64,000 nucleotides of DNA, taken from contig NZ_QCYH01000008.1 in the NCBI RefSeq assembly GCF_003072125.1, positions 62,001 to 126,000 of the forward strand, written 5' to 3'. Each line of letters opens with the position of its first letter. Within the stretch, counting starts at the first letter, position 1. This DNA comes from Pelagivirga sediminicola. GTDB taxonomy: Bacteria > Pseudomonadota > Alphaproteobacteria > Rhodobacterales > Rhodobacteraceae. Below the pieces are notes generated by a model, which was not told where the DNA came from, ran no database searches, and worked only from the letters and a program-made list of their open reading frames with translations. Both the position numbers and the translations under genes were made by a program. Shown here piece by piece: positions 1 to 8,755 of the stretch.

Positions 1-76
1 CATGGATGCGCCTTCGTGTCAGGGAGATGTCACCGGTTGATAGCGCAGCCGGCAGGGCGCGTCCATCACCGCGGCG

Positions 77-1015
77 TCACTCTGTCCGCTCGCCGCCCAG
101 CGAAAGCGTATGCGCGCGCAGCCATGTCATGAAACCGCGCGGGTCGCTGGCCAGCATCTGCATGCGCTCGTCCGATATCGGCGGGCCGACGACCGGCTTT
201 TGCGGGCGGTTGCAGCTATGCACCACCTCGTGCAGCAAGAGGCCCTGGCGCAGTGTGGGCGACAGCCTGTTGGCCACCTGGTACCAGCGGCTGTTCGCGC
301 CGGGAAAGTAGATCGGCACCACCTTGGCGCCCGATCGGCGGATCATCTGGGCGGTAAAGACGTTCCATTCGCGTTCCACCGCCGGGCCGAACATCGTGTC
401 CGAGGAGGCAACCACGCCGGAGGGAAAGACGCTGATCAGCCCGCCATCCTTGAGATGGGCCATCGCCTTGGCGCGCATCTCGACCGATTTGCGCTGCGCG
501 TCCGGCTCGTGCGGGAAGGGCACGGGGATCATGTAGCTGGCCGCAACCTCGTCGATACCCGTCAGCAGGGCGCGCGTCAGGATCTTGTAATCGGTGCGCC
601 TGCGCCCGATCAGGTCGGCCAGGATCATGCCGTCGACCAGCCCGTGAGGATGGTTGGCCACCGCCACCACCGGCCCGTCGACGGGGATGTTGTCCAGCTC
701 ATGCTCGGGCGTCAGAAGGTCGATCCCCATCGTGTCCAGCGACGCGCGCCAGAACGGCTGCCCGGTGGGGGCGCCGCGGCGCTCGAAATCGCGGATCATG
801 CGGATGATGGACAGCTTGCCGGTCATCCATTCGATGCCGCGGATGATCGAGGCGGTCAGCGGCGTATCGAACGAGTTGGAATAGGTCAGGCTGCGCCGGT
901 CATATTTGGGAAATGTCATCGTCTGCGCGTCGCCACCCGCCGCACCGGCGGCGGTCTCGCGGGACGCGCTGTCGCCCTCTTCGCGTTGCTCGTTCACCAA
1001 CTGGGACCGTTCCAT
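77..1015 (-). CDS. Lysophospholipid acyltransferase family protein (PlsC-like)
   Basis: About 312 residues. The acyltransferase signature NHPHGLVDG lies near residue 121 and a second conserved block, FPSG, near residue 197, as in the hemolysin/OlsB-like branch of the PlsC superfamily, where the His and Asp of the catalytic motif are one residue further apart than in classical PlsC. It probably transfers an acyl chain to a lysophospholipid or lyso-aminolipid at the membrane. No signal peptide is seen. It is the last gene of the run rapZ-EIIA-HPr. The start is uncertain: ATG at 1015 is used here, a TTG at 1024 lies three codons upstream, and the conserved region begins nearer ATG 919. The exact substrate cannot be told from sequence. 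Confidence 0.8.
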   Translation of the reverse strand: MERSQLVNEQREEGDSASRETAAGAAGGDAQTMTFPKYDRRSLTYSNSFDTPLTASIIRGIEWMTGKLSIIRMIRDFERRGAPTGQPFWRASLDTMGIDLLTPEHELDNIPVDGPVVAVANHPHGLVDGMILADLIGRRRTDYKILTRALLTGIDEVAASYMIPVPFPHEPDAQRKSVEMRAKAMAHLKDGGLISVFPSGVVASSDTMFGPAVEREWNVFTAQMIRRSGAKVVPIYFPGANSRWYQVANRLSPTLRQGLLLHEVVHSCNRPQKPVVGPPISDERMQMLASDPRGFMTWLRAHTLSLGGERTE

Positions 1016-1035
1016 TCCGTCCAAAGCGCGATGCG

Positions 1036-1314
1036 CTACATGTCTTCTCCGAACTTGGCCGCCACAAGGGCCGCCACCGCGTCCGCCAGCGCCTCGGCAT
1101 CGGGGCCGCGGGTTTCGACGTCAATAGTGGTTCCCATCGCGGCTGCCAACATCAAAAGCCCCATGATGCTGTCGCCACTGGCCGACTGGCCATCATGCGA
1201 GACCTCGGCGGTGGCGTCAAAGCCCTCGACCACCTCGACCAGCTTTGCCGAAGCGCGCGCGTGCAGGCCCTTGACGTTCACGATCTGCAATTTGCGTGTC
1301 ACAGGTGCTGACAT
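1036..1314 (-). CDS. ptsH: HPr phosphocarrier protein
   Basis: 92 residues, normal HPr length. The phosphorylated histidine sits in GLHARAS (His18), and the regulatory serine in GDSIMGL (Ser49) is the expected target of HprK, encoded just upstream. The start chosen is MSAPVT, because the reading frame upstream overlaps the EIIA gene and has no HPr similarity. With the neighbouring EIIA and no sugar-specific EIIB/EIIC nearby, this looks like a regulatory rather than a transporting PTS, as is common in Alphaproteobacteria. EI is not in the window. Confidence 0.95.
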   Translation of the reverse strand: MSAPVTRKLQIVNVKGLHARASAKLVEVVEGFDATAEVSHDGQSASGDSIMGLLMLAAAMGTTIDVETRGPDAEALADAVAALVAAKFGEDM

Positions 1315-1318
1315 AAGA

Positions 1319-1714
1319 TCAATCTTCCACTGAAATATTCTGGCTGTCGGTGTATTTGCGCGCGGCATAGAGCGCGTCGCGCACCGCATCGGGCAACGGC
1401 TTGTCCCGGCTCTTGGCAAGCTTGATCAGCATGGGCAGGTTCGCGCCATACAGCATGCGCCGGTCGCCGCTGCGGCAGGCCGGAAGCGACAGGTTGGAGG
1501 GCGAGCCACCGAACATGTCCGTCACCACGGCAACGCCGTGCCCGCGATCCACATCTATCGCGGCTTGGGTGATCTCTTCGGCCTTGGCCGTGCGGTCATC
1601 CCCGGCGTCGACCGAAATGGCGCGCACGCCGTTCTGAGGGCCGACAACATGCTCGACCGCCGCAAGATATTCCCGCGCGAGTCCCCCATGAGCGACAATG
1701 ACGATCCCGATCAC
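1319..1714 (-). CDS. PTS EIIA component, mannose family
   Basis: 131 residues matching the EIIA-Man fold. The N-terminus contains the active-site histidine in IVIVAHGGLA (His9), and the FGGSPSN motif lies near the middle. The start is a GTG at 1714, preceded by AAGGA- and AAGGG-type ribosome-binding sequence; upstream in-frame residues overlap rapZ and look non-coding. It would accept phosphate from HPr, but no partner EIIB/C/D genes are present, so its output is probably regulatory. The HPr start lies 4 bp beyond its stop codon, indicating one transcript. Confidence 0.9.
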   Translation of the reverse strand: MIGIVIVAHGGLAREYLAAVEHVVGPQNGVRAISVDAGDDRTAKAEEITQAAIDVDRGHGVAVVTDMFGGSPSNLSLPACRSGDRRMLYGANLPMLIKLAKSRDKPLPDAVRDALYAARKYTDSQNISVED

Positions 1715-1745
1715 GCCCTTGCATCCTTTTGCCGGTGGTTGTGTG

Positions 1746-2669
1746 TTATGGCGCCGCATCCAGCGTCGCGCGCCGTTCAAGTTCACGATGCCTAATTGAC
1801 ACCTGCCAGCCGTCCTGTGCAAGGGTGCGGGCCAAAGTTTCCGCCATTGCGACCGATCTGTGCTGCCCTCCGGTGCAGCCCAGCGCAATCGACAGGTAAG
1901 ACTTACCCTCTTGTTCGTAGGCGGGCAACAAGAGCCGCGTCATCGCGGTCAATTGATCGTGAAACGGGGCAAAACGCGGGTCGGCGGCCACGAACGCGGC
2001 CACTTCGGGCGCGCGGCCGTCCAGCGCGCGCAAATCCGCCTCCCAATGCGGGTTTCGCAGGAAACGGCAATCCAGCACCATGTCCACGCCGCGCGGCAGG
2101 CCGCGCTTGTAGGAAAACGAATGAATCGACACCGCCAGGCGGCCTGTGCCCTGCGGCGCGATCCACTGCTCCATCTCCGCGCGCAGATCGTGCGGGCTCA
2201 ATTCTGAGGTGTCAATCAGGATGTCGGCGCGGGTGCGCACCGCGCGCAGAAGGTCCATCTCGCGCGCGATGCCGATCTGCGGGCTTTCGGCGGGGGCCAT
2301 CGGATGGCGCCTGCGCGTTTCGGAAAACCGCCGCAGCAGCACGTCGGGCCGACAATCCAGATAGAGCAGCTGCACGCGGCCCTCGCTATGCGCGTCCAGT
2401 GTCTCGACCGCGTCGATCAGCGCCTCGACGGAAAAGTCGCGGTTGCGCGCATCCACGCCCAGCGCCAGGGGGCGGCCCTGAGCGGCGGGCGCGCCGTCCG
2501 GCTGCGGCACCATGAACAGGCGCGGCAGCAGGCTGAGCGGCAGGTTGTCGATCGCCTCGTATCCCATATCCTCAAGAATGCGTATCGCGGTGCTGCGCCC
2601 CGCCCCCGACGGTCCGGTGACCAGCATCATCGGCGGGGGCGATATCGGCGCGGGACGTGGATCAGACAT
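1746..2669 (-). CDS. rapZ: RNase adapter / nucleotide-binding protein RapZ
   Basis: 307 residues. Walker A motif GPSGAGRST at residues 19-27 and the characteristic C-terminal block [10 protein letters not shown] near residue 267 identify the RapZ/YvcJ family. In Enterobacteria RapZ senses glucosamine-6-phosphate and directs RNase E; its role in Alphaproteobacteria is less clear, but it is regularly linked to hprK and PTS genes as here. The ATG at 2669 has a strong AAGGAGG Shine-Dalgarno 6-7 bases upstream and lies 12 bp from the hprK stop. Confidence 0.95.
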   Translation of the reverse strand: MSDPRPAPISPPPMMLVTGPSGAGRSTAIRILEDMGYEAIDNLPLSLLPRLFMVPQPDGAPAAQGRPLALGVDARNRDFSVEALIDAVETLDAHSEGRVQLLYLDCRPDVLLRRFSETRRRHPMAPAESPQIGIAREMDLLRAVRTRADILIDTSELSPHDLRAEMEQWIAPQGTGRLAVSIHSFSYKRGLPRGVDMVLDCRFLRNPHWEADLRALDGRAPEVAAFVAADPRFAPFHDQLTAMTRLLLPAYEQEGKSYLSIALGCTGGQHRSVAMAETLARTLAQDGWQVSIRHRELERRATLDAAP

Positions 2670-2681
2670 GAGCGGCCTCCT

Positions 2682-3113
2682 TCATGCAGCCCGGCCATGA
2701 AGCAAATACAGATAGACGGCAGCGGGAAAATGCGCCGCCGCGACGGCGCGCATCACGGGCAGCGCGACGTCCAGGATCGTTTCCGTCTCGCGTTCGGGCA
2801 GGCGCGGCGGCGCAGCGGCGTCCAGATCGACGATCAGCGCAAGCGGGGTTGCGCCGCCGGCGGGGGCATTCAGGATGCCGATACCGCGCGCCTCGATCTG
2901 GCCCCGGATCGGACCGGGCGCATCGACGATAAGCTGCGCGCCCTCGCGCCACAGAACGGAGCGATCATCCGACACCAGCGCGCCGCCCAGCGCGATCAAC
3001 TGCAGCGCCAGCGCGGATTTGCCGGCACCCGACGCGCCCCGGATCAGGGCGGCATTCCCGCCCACGGACACCGCCGTGGCATGCAGCGTCAGACCCTCGC
3101 GCGCGTCCGCCAT
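2682..3113 (-). CDS. hprK: HPr kinase/phosphorylase, short alphaproteobacterial form
   Basis: 143 residues, carrying only the catalytic C-terminal half of the family; Firmicute enzymes have about 310. Walker A GASGAGKS lies at residues 26-33. It should phosphorylate HPr on the serine in SIMG, linking PTS state to the ChvG/ChvI system encoded immediately upstream. Its stop is 12 bp before rapZ and its start 3 bp after the chvG stop, so the block is one operon. Truncation to the kinase core is normal for this class and is not decay. Confidence 0.92.
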   Translation of the reverse strand: MADAREGLTLHATAVSVGGNAALIRGASGAGKSALALQLIALGGALVSDDRSVLWREGAQLIVDAPGPIRGQIEARGIGILNAPAGGATPLALIVDLDAAAPPRLPERETETILDVALPVMRAVAAAHFPAAVYLYLLHGRAA

Positions 3114-3116
3114 GCC

Positions 3117-4829
3117 TCAGACCGGCAGGCCGACCACGAACCGCGCGCCCAGCGGATCCGAAGTGATGTCCGCATCGGTGGGCCGGATATTCTCGGCCCA
3201 GATCACGCCACCATGGGCCTCGACGATCTGCTTGGAAATCGCAAGGCCAAGGCCGGAATTATTGCCGAAATCGCTTGCGTCGCGCTGCGAGTAAAAGCGT
3301 TGGAAAATCTTCGTCAGCGCCTGATCGGGAATACCGGGGCCGGTATCCTCGACCACGATCAGAACGCGGTTCTCGCGGCGGCGCGCCCAGATGCGGATCG
3401 CGTCGCCCTCCTCGCAGAAACTGGTGGCGTTGGAGATCAGATTGACGAAAACCTGCGCAAGCCGCGCCTCCAGACCATTGATGACGATCGGCTTTTCGGG
3501 GAAATCCGTGATGAATTCGATCCCCTTTCCCGCAGCCTGTTCGCCCAGATACTGACCCAGATTGCGCAGCATCTTGAGCAGATCGAATGGCTCTTCCTCC
3601 TCCTTGACCAGCTCGCTGTCCAGGCGCGAGGCGTTCGAGATATCGCTGACCAGCCGGTCAAGACGGCGCACGTCGTGGTCGATCACATCCAGCAGCTTTT
3701 CGCGCTGGTCGTCGCGCTTGGCCACGCGCATGGTGCCGACAGCGCTGCGCAGGCTGGCCAGCGGGTTCTTGATCTCATGGGCGACATCGGCGGCAAATTG
3801 TTCGTTCCCGTCGATCCGGTTGTAAAGGGCGGCGACCATGCCGCGCAGCGCGCCGGACAGGCGCCCGATCTCGTCGGGCCGCGCGGTCAGGTTCGGAATG
3901 CGCACGCGGCCCGCGCCGGGCTTGCCACGGTTGCGCGCGCCGCCGATTTCGGCGGCGGCGGCCAGATCGGCCAGCGGGTGCGCGATGGTCGAGGCAAGGA
4001 TCAGGCTGAGCCCGATGGAGACCAGCGTCGCGATGATGAACATCTGCAAGACGCGCTCGCGCTCGGACATCACGAGGTTGTCGATCTCGCCGGTGGCGCT
4101 GATCATCGCGACCACGCCGACGGGGGCGCCGGCCTGGCGGATCGGCGCCGCCACCGCCAGGGCCGCGCCGCCCGTCACGTTACCGGAAATCACCTGCGTG
4201 CTGCCCTTTTCCAGAACGGCCGCCACCTGGCTGCGCGCCAATTGCTCAACCGTGGGCGCCTGTTCGTCCGGGGCCGAGGTGAACGGCGTCGAAATCCACG
4301 ACCAGAAACGGGCCAGCGTATCGGAGATGACGGTCGGCTGGCGCCGCGTCTCGCCGCCCGGGCGCTCGGACTGTCCGATCGTGCTGCCGGCCAGCGCGCC
4401 GGTGGTGTCGAAGACAAACACCTCGGCGCCTTTTTGCACGTCGATCGTGCCAAGCGTTGCAGCCACGTCGATCCCGTCATTCGTGATCAGGTTGACTGGA
4501 GAGCGTCCGGGCATCTGCACTTCGAAGACATTGGCCACCAGTTCGGTCTCGTTCACGAGCCCGCCCAGACGCTGCACGGCCAGCCCGTCGCGCGACGAAT
4601 TCAGATAGAGGATTCCCGCGACAAGGATGTTGAGCGCGATCAGGTTGAAGATGATGATCTTGCGCGTCAGGGGCGAGTCGCGCAGCGAAAACAGGCCGCG
4701 GCTGGCGCGGCGGGCGCGGACCTCGTCCTCGACCACGCCGTCGGGCGCGACGAAATCGTCACCAAGAACCACATCGCCATCGCGTCCGGGTGCAGCGTCG
4801 CGCACATCAATCCTTTCGGCCAGTGCCAT
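3117..4829 (-). CDS. chvG: Sensor histidine kinase ChvG (ExoS family)
   Basis: 570 residues. A cytoplasmic N-terminus of about 55 residues, TM1 about 57-75, a periplasmic sensor region of about 185 residues, TM2 about 262-282, HAMP, then the HisKA box with His351 in HEIKNPL and a HATPase domain with N and G boxes (VVEDTGPGIPD, GLGLAI). In Agrobacterium and Sinorhizobium, ChvG responds to acid and host signals and partners ChvI. The chvI stop (TAA) and the chvG ATG share one base at 4829, indicating translational coupling. The position beside hprK and pckA matches the conserved alphaproteobacterial arrangement. Confidence 0.95.
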   Translation of the reverse strand: MALAERIDVRDAAPGRDGDVVLGDDFVAPDGVVEDEVRARRASRGLFSLRDSPLTRKIIIFNLIALNILVAGILYLNSSRDGLAVQRLGGLVNETELVANVFEVQMPGRSPVNLITNDGIDVAATLGTIDVQKGAEVFVFDTTGALAGSTIGQSERPGGETRRQPTVISDTLARFWSWISTPFTSAPDEQAPTVEQLARSQVAAVLEKGSTQVISGNVTGGAALAVAAPIRQAGAPVGVVAMISATGEIDNLVMSERERVLQMFIIATLVSIGLSLILASTIAHPLADLAAAAEIGGARNRGKPGAGRVRIPNLTARPDEIGRLSGALRGMVAALYNRIDGNEQFAADVAHEIKNPLASLRSAVGTMRVAKRDDQREKLLDVIDHDVRRLDRLVSDISNASRLDSELVKEEEEPFDLLKMLRNLGQYLGEQAAGKGIEFITDFPEKPIVINGLEARLAQVFVNLISNATSFCEEGDAIRIWARRRENRVLIVVEDTGPGIPDQALTKIFQRFYSQRDASDFGNNSGLGLAISKQIVEAHGGVIWAENIRPTDADITSDPLGARFVVGLPV

Positions 4830-5533
4830 TATTCTTCGTTATATCTGTAGCCGATACCATAGAGCGTCTCAATCGCCGAGAATTCCGCGTCCACCTGGCG
4901 CAGTTTCTTGCGCAGCCGCTTGATGTGACTGTCGATCGTGCGGTCATCGACATAGACCTGATCGTCATAGGCCACATCCATCAACTGATCGCGGCTTTTG
5001 ACAAAGCCGGGCCGCTGCGCGAGCGCCTGAAGCAGCAGGAATTCGGTCACGGTCAGCGACACGTCGCGCCCCTTCCAGGACACCGCGTGGCGCAGCGGAT
5101 CCATCCGCAGCTCGCCCCGCTCGATCATCTTGCCCTCCTCGGCATCCGCAGGCGTGACGTTGCCGTCCAGCGCATCCTGGCGGCGCAGCAGCGCGCGGAT
5201 CCGCTCGACCAGAAGCCGTTGGGAGAAGGGTTTCTTGACATAATCGTCGGCCCCCATACGAAGACCGAGAACCTCGTCGATCTCGTCATCCTTGGAGGTC
5301 AGAAAGATCACCGGCATCTGCGATTTCTGGCGCAGCCGCTGCAGCAGGTCCATCCCGTCCATGCGCGGCATCTTGATGTCCAGCACGGCCATGTCCGGCA
5401 GTTTCTTGGAGAAGGCATCGAATGCCTGTTGGCCGTCACTATACGTTTCCACCTCGAAACCTTCGGCCTCGAGGGTCATGGATACGGATGTCAGAATATT
5501 CCTGTCATCGTCCACAAGGGCGATCTTGGACAT
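4829..5533 (-). CDS. chvI: Response regulator ChvI, OmpR family
   Basis: 234 residues. Receiver domain with acidic pocket Asp8-10, phosphoacceptor Asp52 (VLDIKMP) and the conserved KKPF lysine, followed by an OmpR-type winged helix. The start [10 protein letters not shown] is chosen; fifteen extra in-frame residues upstream are not conserved-looking. First gene of the operon leading to chvG, hprK, rapZ and the PTS genes. ChvI in relatives controls envelope, acid-response and central carbon genes, pckA among them, and pckA is divergent from it here. Confidence 0.96.
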   Translation of the reverse strand: MSKIALVDDDRNILTSVSMTLEAEGFEVETYSDGQQAFDAFSKKLPDMAVLDIKMPRMDGMDLLQRLRQKSQMPVIFLTSKDDEIDEVLGLRMGADDYVKKPFSQRLLVERIRALLRRQDALDGNVTPADAEEGKMIERGELRMDPLRHAVSWKGRDVSLTVTEFLLLQALAQRPGFVKSRDQLMDVAYDDQVYVDDRTIDSHIKRLRKKLRQVDAEFSAIETLYGIGYRYNEE

Positions 5534-5925
5534 GCATTCATTCCTTGTACTGCTCAGGTTGCCTGATTTTTTCCACAATTATGGTCCTGTTTTTGCTTGC
5601 CGATCAATCCCAATTCGCGAATCGCGCCGCTGCGCCCTCTCATTTGGGCCGAATTTTGATAATCAATGACTAATATGACTCACTTTTCCGCCGCCCCGCG
5701 CGGATTGCCCGCCTTCGGGCACGCCCTCTTGCGCGCCCGATGCGCGTGATTGCGCTAACTCGGAATTGGTTGCGCTAACTGCGGCAAAGCGACCTGTTCA
5801 ACCCCTGAAACCGCATGCTATGACGCCGGCGTGCCGGGGCGGGCGCCCTGCCGCAGGCCGTCATGACGCGCTCGCACCATGCGACGCCGAAACCGGCACG
5901 GACCAGATATTGGAGAGCGATTGTC
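5534..5925. other. Divergent intergenic region chvI/pckA
   Basis: 392 bp without a gene. It holds the promoters of both divergent transcripts and a tandem TTGCGCTAACT repeat (separate entry). Base composition in the stretch beside chvI is more AT-rich than the coding DNA. A short pckA-strand ORF prefix starting at 5863 is judged non-coding because the conserved PckA N-terminus begins at 5926, which has a GGAG-type ribosome-binding site. Confidence 0.7.
5750..5780 (+). promoter_or_regulatory. Tandem 11-bp repeat, candidate pckA operator
   Basis: TTGCGCTAACT occurs exactly at 5750-5760 and again at 5770-5780, a 20-bp period (about two helical turns), 146 bp upstream of the pckA start. Each copy resembles a degenerate LacI-family operator with a central CG (compare TTAGCGCTAA, 8 of 10 positions). 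PckR, a LacI-type repressor, controls pckA in Sinorhizobium; the link to this site is inference. Confidence 0.5.
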
Positions 5926-7524
5926 ATGACATTCGGACGGGTAAATCCAAAATTCCGCCTTGAGGACCAAGGGATCACCGGGCTTGGCGACGTGTTCTAC
6001 AACCTCGCCGAGCCGGCGCTGATGGAAACCGCGCTGAAGAACGGCGAAGGCACCCTGGGCATCGGTGGCGCGTTCCTGGTCTCGACCGGCAAATTCACCG
6101 GCCGCTCGCCGCAGGACAAGCACGTGGTCAAGACCGACAGCGTCAAGGACACGATCTGGTGGGAAAACAACGCCGAAATGTCGCCCGAGGGGTTCGATGC
6201 GCTTTATGACGACATGATCGCGCATATGGCGGGCGGCGATTATCATGTGCAGGATCTTGTCGGCGGCGCCGATCCCGCTCACGCGGTCAAGGTGCGCATG
6301 ATTACCGAACTGGCGTGGCATGGCCTGTTCATCCGCCATCTGCTGCGCCGCCCGGACACCGAGGCGCTGGACAATTTCGTCGCCGAATTCACCGTCATCA
6401 ACTGCCCCAGCTTCCAGGCCGATCCCAAGAAGCACGATTGCCGGTCCGAAACCGTCATCGCGATGAATTTCGACCGCAAGATCATCCTGATCGGCGGCAC
6501 AGAATATGCCGGCGAGAACAAGAAATCCGTGTTCTCCCTGCTGAACTACCTGCTGCCCGAAAAGGACATCATGCCGATGCACTGCTCGGCCAACCATGCC
6601 AAGGGCAACCCGGTGGATACCGCCATCTTCTTCGGACTTTCGGGCACCGGCAAGACGACGCTGTCGGCCGATCCGGACCGCACGCTGATCGGCGATGACG
6701 AGCATGGCTGGTCCGATCGCGGCACCTTCAACTTCGAGGGGGGCTGCTATGCCAAGACGATCAACCTGAACCCCGAGGCCGAGCCGGAAATCTACGCCAC
6801 CACGCATAAATTCGCTACCGTGATCGAGAACATGGTCTTCGATCCCGTCACGCGCGAGCTGGATTTCGAGGACGATTCCCTGACCGCGAACACGCGCTGC
6901 GCCTATCCGCTGGAATACATCTCGAATGCCAGCCCGACGGCGATCGGCGGGCATCCCAAGAACATCATCATGCTGACCTGCGACGCGTTCGGCGTGCTGC
7001 CCCCCATCGCCCGGCTGACCCCCGCGCAGGCGATGTATCATTTCCTGTCCGGCTTCACCTCCAAGGTGGCGGGCACCGAGCGCGGCGTGACCGAGCCCGA
7101 GCCGACCTTCTCCACCTGCTTCGGCGCGCCCTTCATGCCGCGCCGGCCCGAAGTCTACGGCAACCTTCTGCGTGCCAAGATCGCGCAGCACGGGGCGACC
7201 TGCTGGCTGGTCAATACCGGCTGGACCGGCGGGGCCTACGGCACCGGCGCGCGGATGCCGATCAAGGCGACGCGTGCGCTGCTGACGGCGGCGCTCGATG
7301 GGTCGCTCAACGCGGTCAAGTTCCGCACGGATGCCAATTTCGGCTTCGAAGTGCCGGTAGACGCGCCCGGCGTTGCCACCGTCCTGCTGGACCCGCGCCG
7401 CACCTGGGACAAGCCCGACAGCTATGATCGTCAGGCGGCCAAGCTGGTCGACATGTTCGCCAAGAATTTCGAGCAATACCTGCCCCATATCGACGATGAC
7501 GTGCGCGCCGCCGCCATCGGCTGA
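5926..7524 (+). CDS. pckA: Phosphoenolpyruvate carboxykinase (ATP)
   Basis: 532 residues, normal for the ATP-dependent enzyme. It converts oxaloacetate and ATP to phosphoenolpyruvate, CO2 and ADP in gluconeogenesis. The kinase-1a P-loop GLSGTGKTT is at 237-245, with the downstream metal-binding segment [10 protein letters not shown] and the N-terminal substrate block TGRSPQDK. The start [10 protein letters not shown] has a GGAGAG ribosome-binding site. A hairpin terminator follows. Expected to be important in an organism growing on organic acids and amines. Confidence 0.97.
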   Translation: MTFGRVNPKFRLEDQGITGLGDVFYNLAEPALMETALKNGEGTLGIGGAFLVSTGKFTGRSPQDKHVVKTDSVKDTIWWENNAEMSPEGFDALYDDMIAHMAGGDYHVQDLVGGADPAHAVKVRMITELAWHGLFIRHLLRRPDTEALDNFVAEFTVINCPSFQADPKKHDCRSETVIAMNFDRKIILIGGTEYAGENKKSVFSLLNYLLPEKDIMPMHCSANHAKGNPVDTAIFFGLSGTGKTTLSADPDRTLIGDDEHGWSDRGTFNFEGGCYAKTINLNPEAEPEIYATTHKFATVIENMVFDPVTRELDFEDDSLTANTRCAYPLEYISNASPTAIGGHPKNIIMLTCDAFGVLPPIARLTPAQAMYHFLSGFTSKVAGTERGVTEPEPTFSTCFGAPFMPRRPEVYGNLLRAKIAQHGATCWLVNTGWTGGAYGTGARMPIKATRALLTAALDGSLNAVKFRTDANFGFEVPVDAPGVATVLLDPRRTWDKPDSYDRQAAKLVDMFAKNFEQYLPHIDDDVRAAAIG

Positions 7525-7550
7525 GCCAGCGTCAGGGGGCACATCGCAAA

Positions 7551-7575
7551 GACGCGGCTTCGGCTGCGCCTTTTT
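7551..7575 (+). terminator. Rho-independent terminator of pckA
   Basis: Stem CGCGGC / GCTGCG with a TTCG tetraloop, followed by five T residues, 27 bp after the pckA stop codon. Confidence 0.8.
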
Positions 7576-7651
7576 CGCGTTTGCGGCCCGGTCATGCCCG
7601 GCTTCTTCTTGCTGAAAATATCCTCGCCGAAGGCCCGGATCTCTTTCGGCG

Positions 7652-7984
7652 CTATCCCACCAGATAGAGCATCAGGTACAGGGCCGCCGCGCCCGAGACG
7701 ATTGCGACCAGCACGTTGCGCGTCACCAGCCCCGCAAGGATGGTCACGCAGGCCGCCGTCATGCGCGGCAGATCCAGCGCGCCGCCCGTCGCGGGCGGCC
7801 AGACCACCATGGGCGCCACAAGCCCCGGCAGCACCGCCACGGCGGTATAGCGCAGATGGCGCAGCACCCAGCCGGGCAAGGGGCGATCCCCGATCAGCCC
7901 AAGGAAAACAAAGCGCAGGCCAAAGCTGCCCAGCCCGAGGCAGACGATGGTGATCCAGATGTCGAGCGTTGCGATGTCCCTCAC
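7652..7984 (-). CDS. azlD: AzlD family branched-chain amino acid exporter subunit
   Basis: 110 residues with about four hydrophobic segments, the size and pattern of AzlD. It forms a two-component exporter with AzlC for branched-chain or other neutral amino acids. The start is GTG at 7984, overlapping the azlC stop as GTGA; this overlap and the azlC-azlD order decide the start, since upstream in-frame residues lie wholly inside azlC. Confidence 0.85.
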   Translation of the reverse strand: MRDIATLDIWITIVCLGLGSFGLRFVFLGLIGDRPLPGWVLRHLRYTAVAVLPGLVAPMVVWPPATGGALDLPRMTAACVTILAGLVTRNVLVAIVSGAAALYLMLYLVG

Positions 7985-8700
7985 AGCCGCGCCTCCGCCC
8001 GCCGCGCCTGCATAAGCTCCACCTGCCCGCCCGCGATCATGCCCGCGGCCCCCGCCACCAGCAGGCCAAGGCCGTAGGGGATGAAGGCCAGCGACAGCGA
8101 CACCGCGATCGCCACCAGCGCCGCCGCGACATGCGCCGCCGTGCGCAGCATCGGCGCGATCATCGCAAGGAAGGTGATCGGCACCGCGAAATCCAGCGCG
8201 AATTCGGGCGGGATCGCGCTGCCCACCAGCGCGCCGACGATGGTGAACACCAGCCACAGGGGCACCAGCGGCGTGATCGCGCCGAAATAGAAGGGCAGCT
8301 TCTGCGCCACGCTCCAGCGGGGGTGTTTCTCATAGGCCAGGATCGCGCTGGCATAGGCCTGATCGACCATGAAAAACGCAACCAGCGCCCGCTTGCCCAG
8401 CGGCGCGCGCCCCAGGTGAGGCGTCAATGATGCCGAATACATCGCCATACGCAGGTTCACCGCCAGCGCCGTGACGATCACGATCAGCGTCGGCGCGTGC
8501 TCGGACAGCAGTTGCACCGCCGTGAACTGTGACGCGCCCGCGACAACGAGGGCGGAAAAGGCGATGGTCTCCAGCAGGGTGAAGCCCGCCTCCGTCGCAA
8601 CCACGCCGAACAGCGTCGCGAAAGGCACCAGCACCAGGATGAAGGGGGCCCCGGCGCGCACGCCTTGCCAGTAGGTCGAATTGGTGGTTTCTGGGGTCAT
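7981..8700 (-). CDS. azlC: AzlC family ABC-independent permease
   Basis: 239 residues from ATG 8700 (a GTG three codons upstream is possible). The AzlC signature region (GVVATEAGFTLLETIAFSALVVAGASQF) lies near the N-terminus, followed by several membrane helices. It works with AzlD, whose start overlaps its stop codon. Homologues export branched-chain amino acids or analogues; the substrate is not shown here. No regulator gene is adjacent. Confidence 0.88.
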   Translation of the reverse strand: MTPETTNSTYWQGVRAGAPFILVLVPFATLFGVVATEAGFTLLETIAFSALVVAGASQFTAVQLLSEHAPTLIVIVTALAVNLRMAMYSASLTPHLGRAPLGKRALVAFFMVDQAYASAILAYEKHPRWSVAQKLPFYFGAITPLVPLWLVFTIVGALVGSAIPPEFALDFAVPITFLAMIAPMLRTAAHVAAALVAIAVSLSLAFIPYGLGLLVAGAAGMIAGGQVELMQARRAEARL

Positions 8701-8755
8701 CGAATACACGCCGGGAAAGTAGCATTGCGACGTTGCTAACGGCCCCCGACAGGAG

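Noticed and set aside
1-76. Possible partial gene at the left edge
   Set aside because: Only 76 bases before the acyltransferase stop codon; no motif or hairpin strong enough to report.
2304-4850. 848-codon plus-strand ORF opposite rapZ, hprK and chvG
   Set aside because: Antisense shadow of three well-identified genes; no recognisable protein features or ribosome-binding site.
5818-7542. 574-codon minus-strand ORF opposite pckA
   Set aside because: Perfectly mirrors the PckA gene and has no domain; PckA motifs on the plus strand are unambiguous.
7600-7625. Possible dispersed repeat TTGCTGAAAATATCC downstream of pckA
   Set aside because: I recall similar motifs near gene ends in Rhodobacteraceae, but only one copy is evident in this window, so it cannot be supported as a repeat here.
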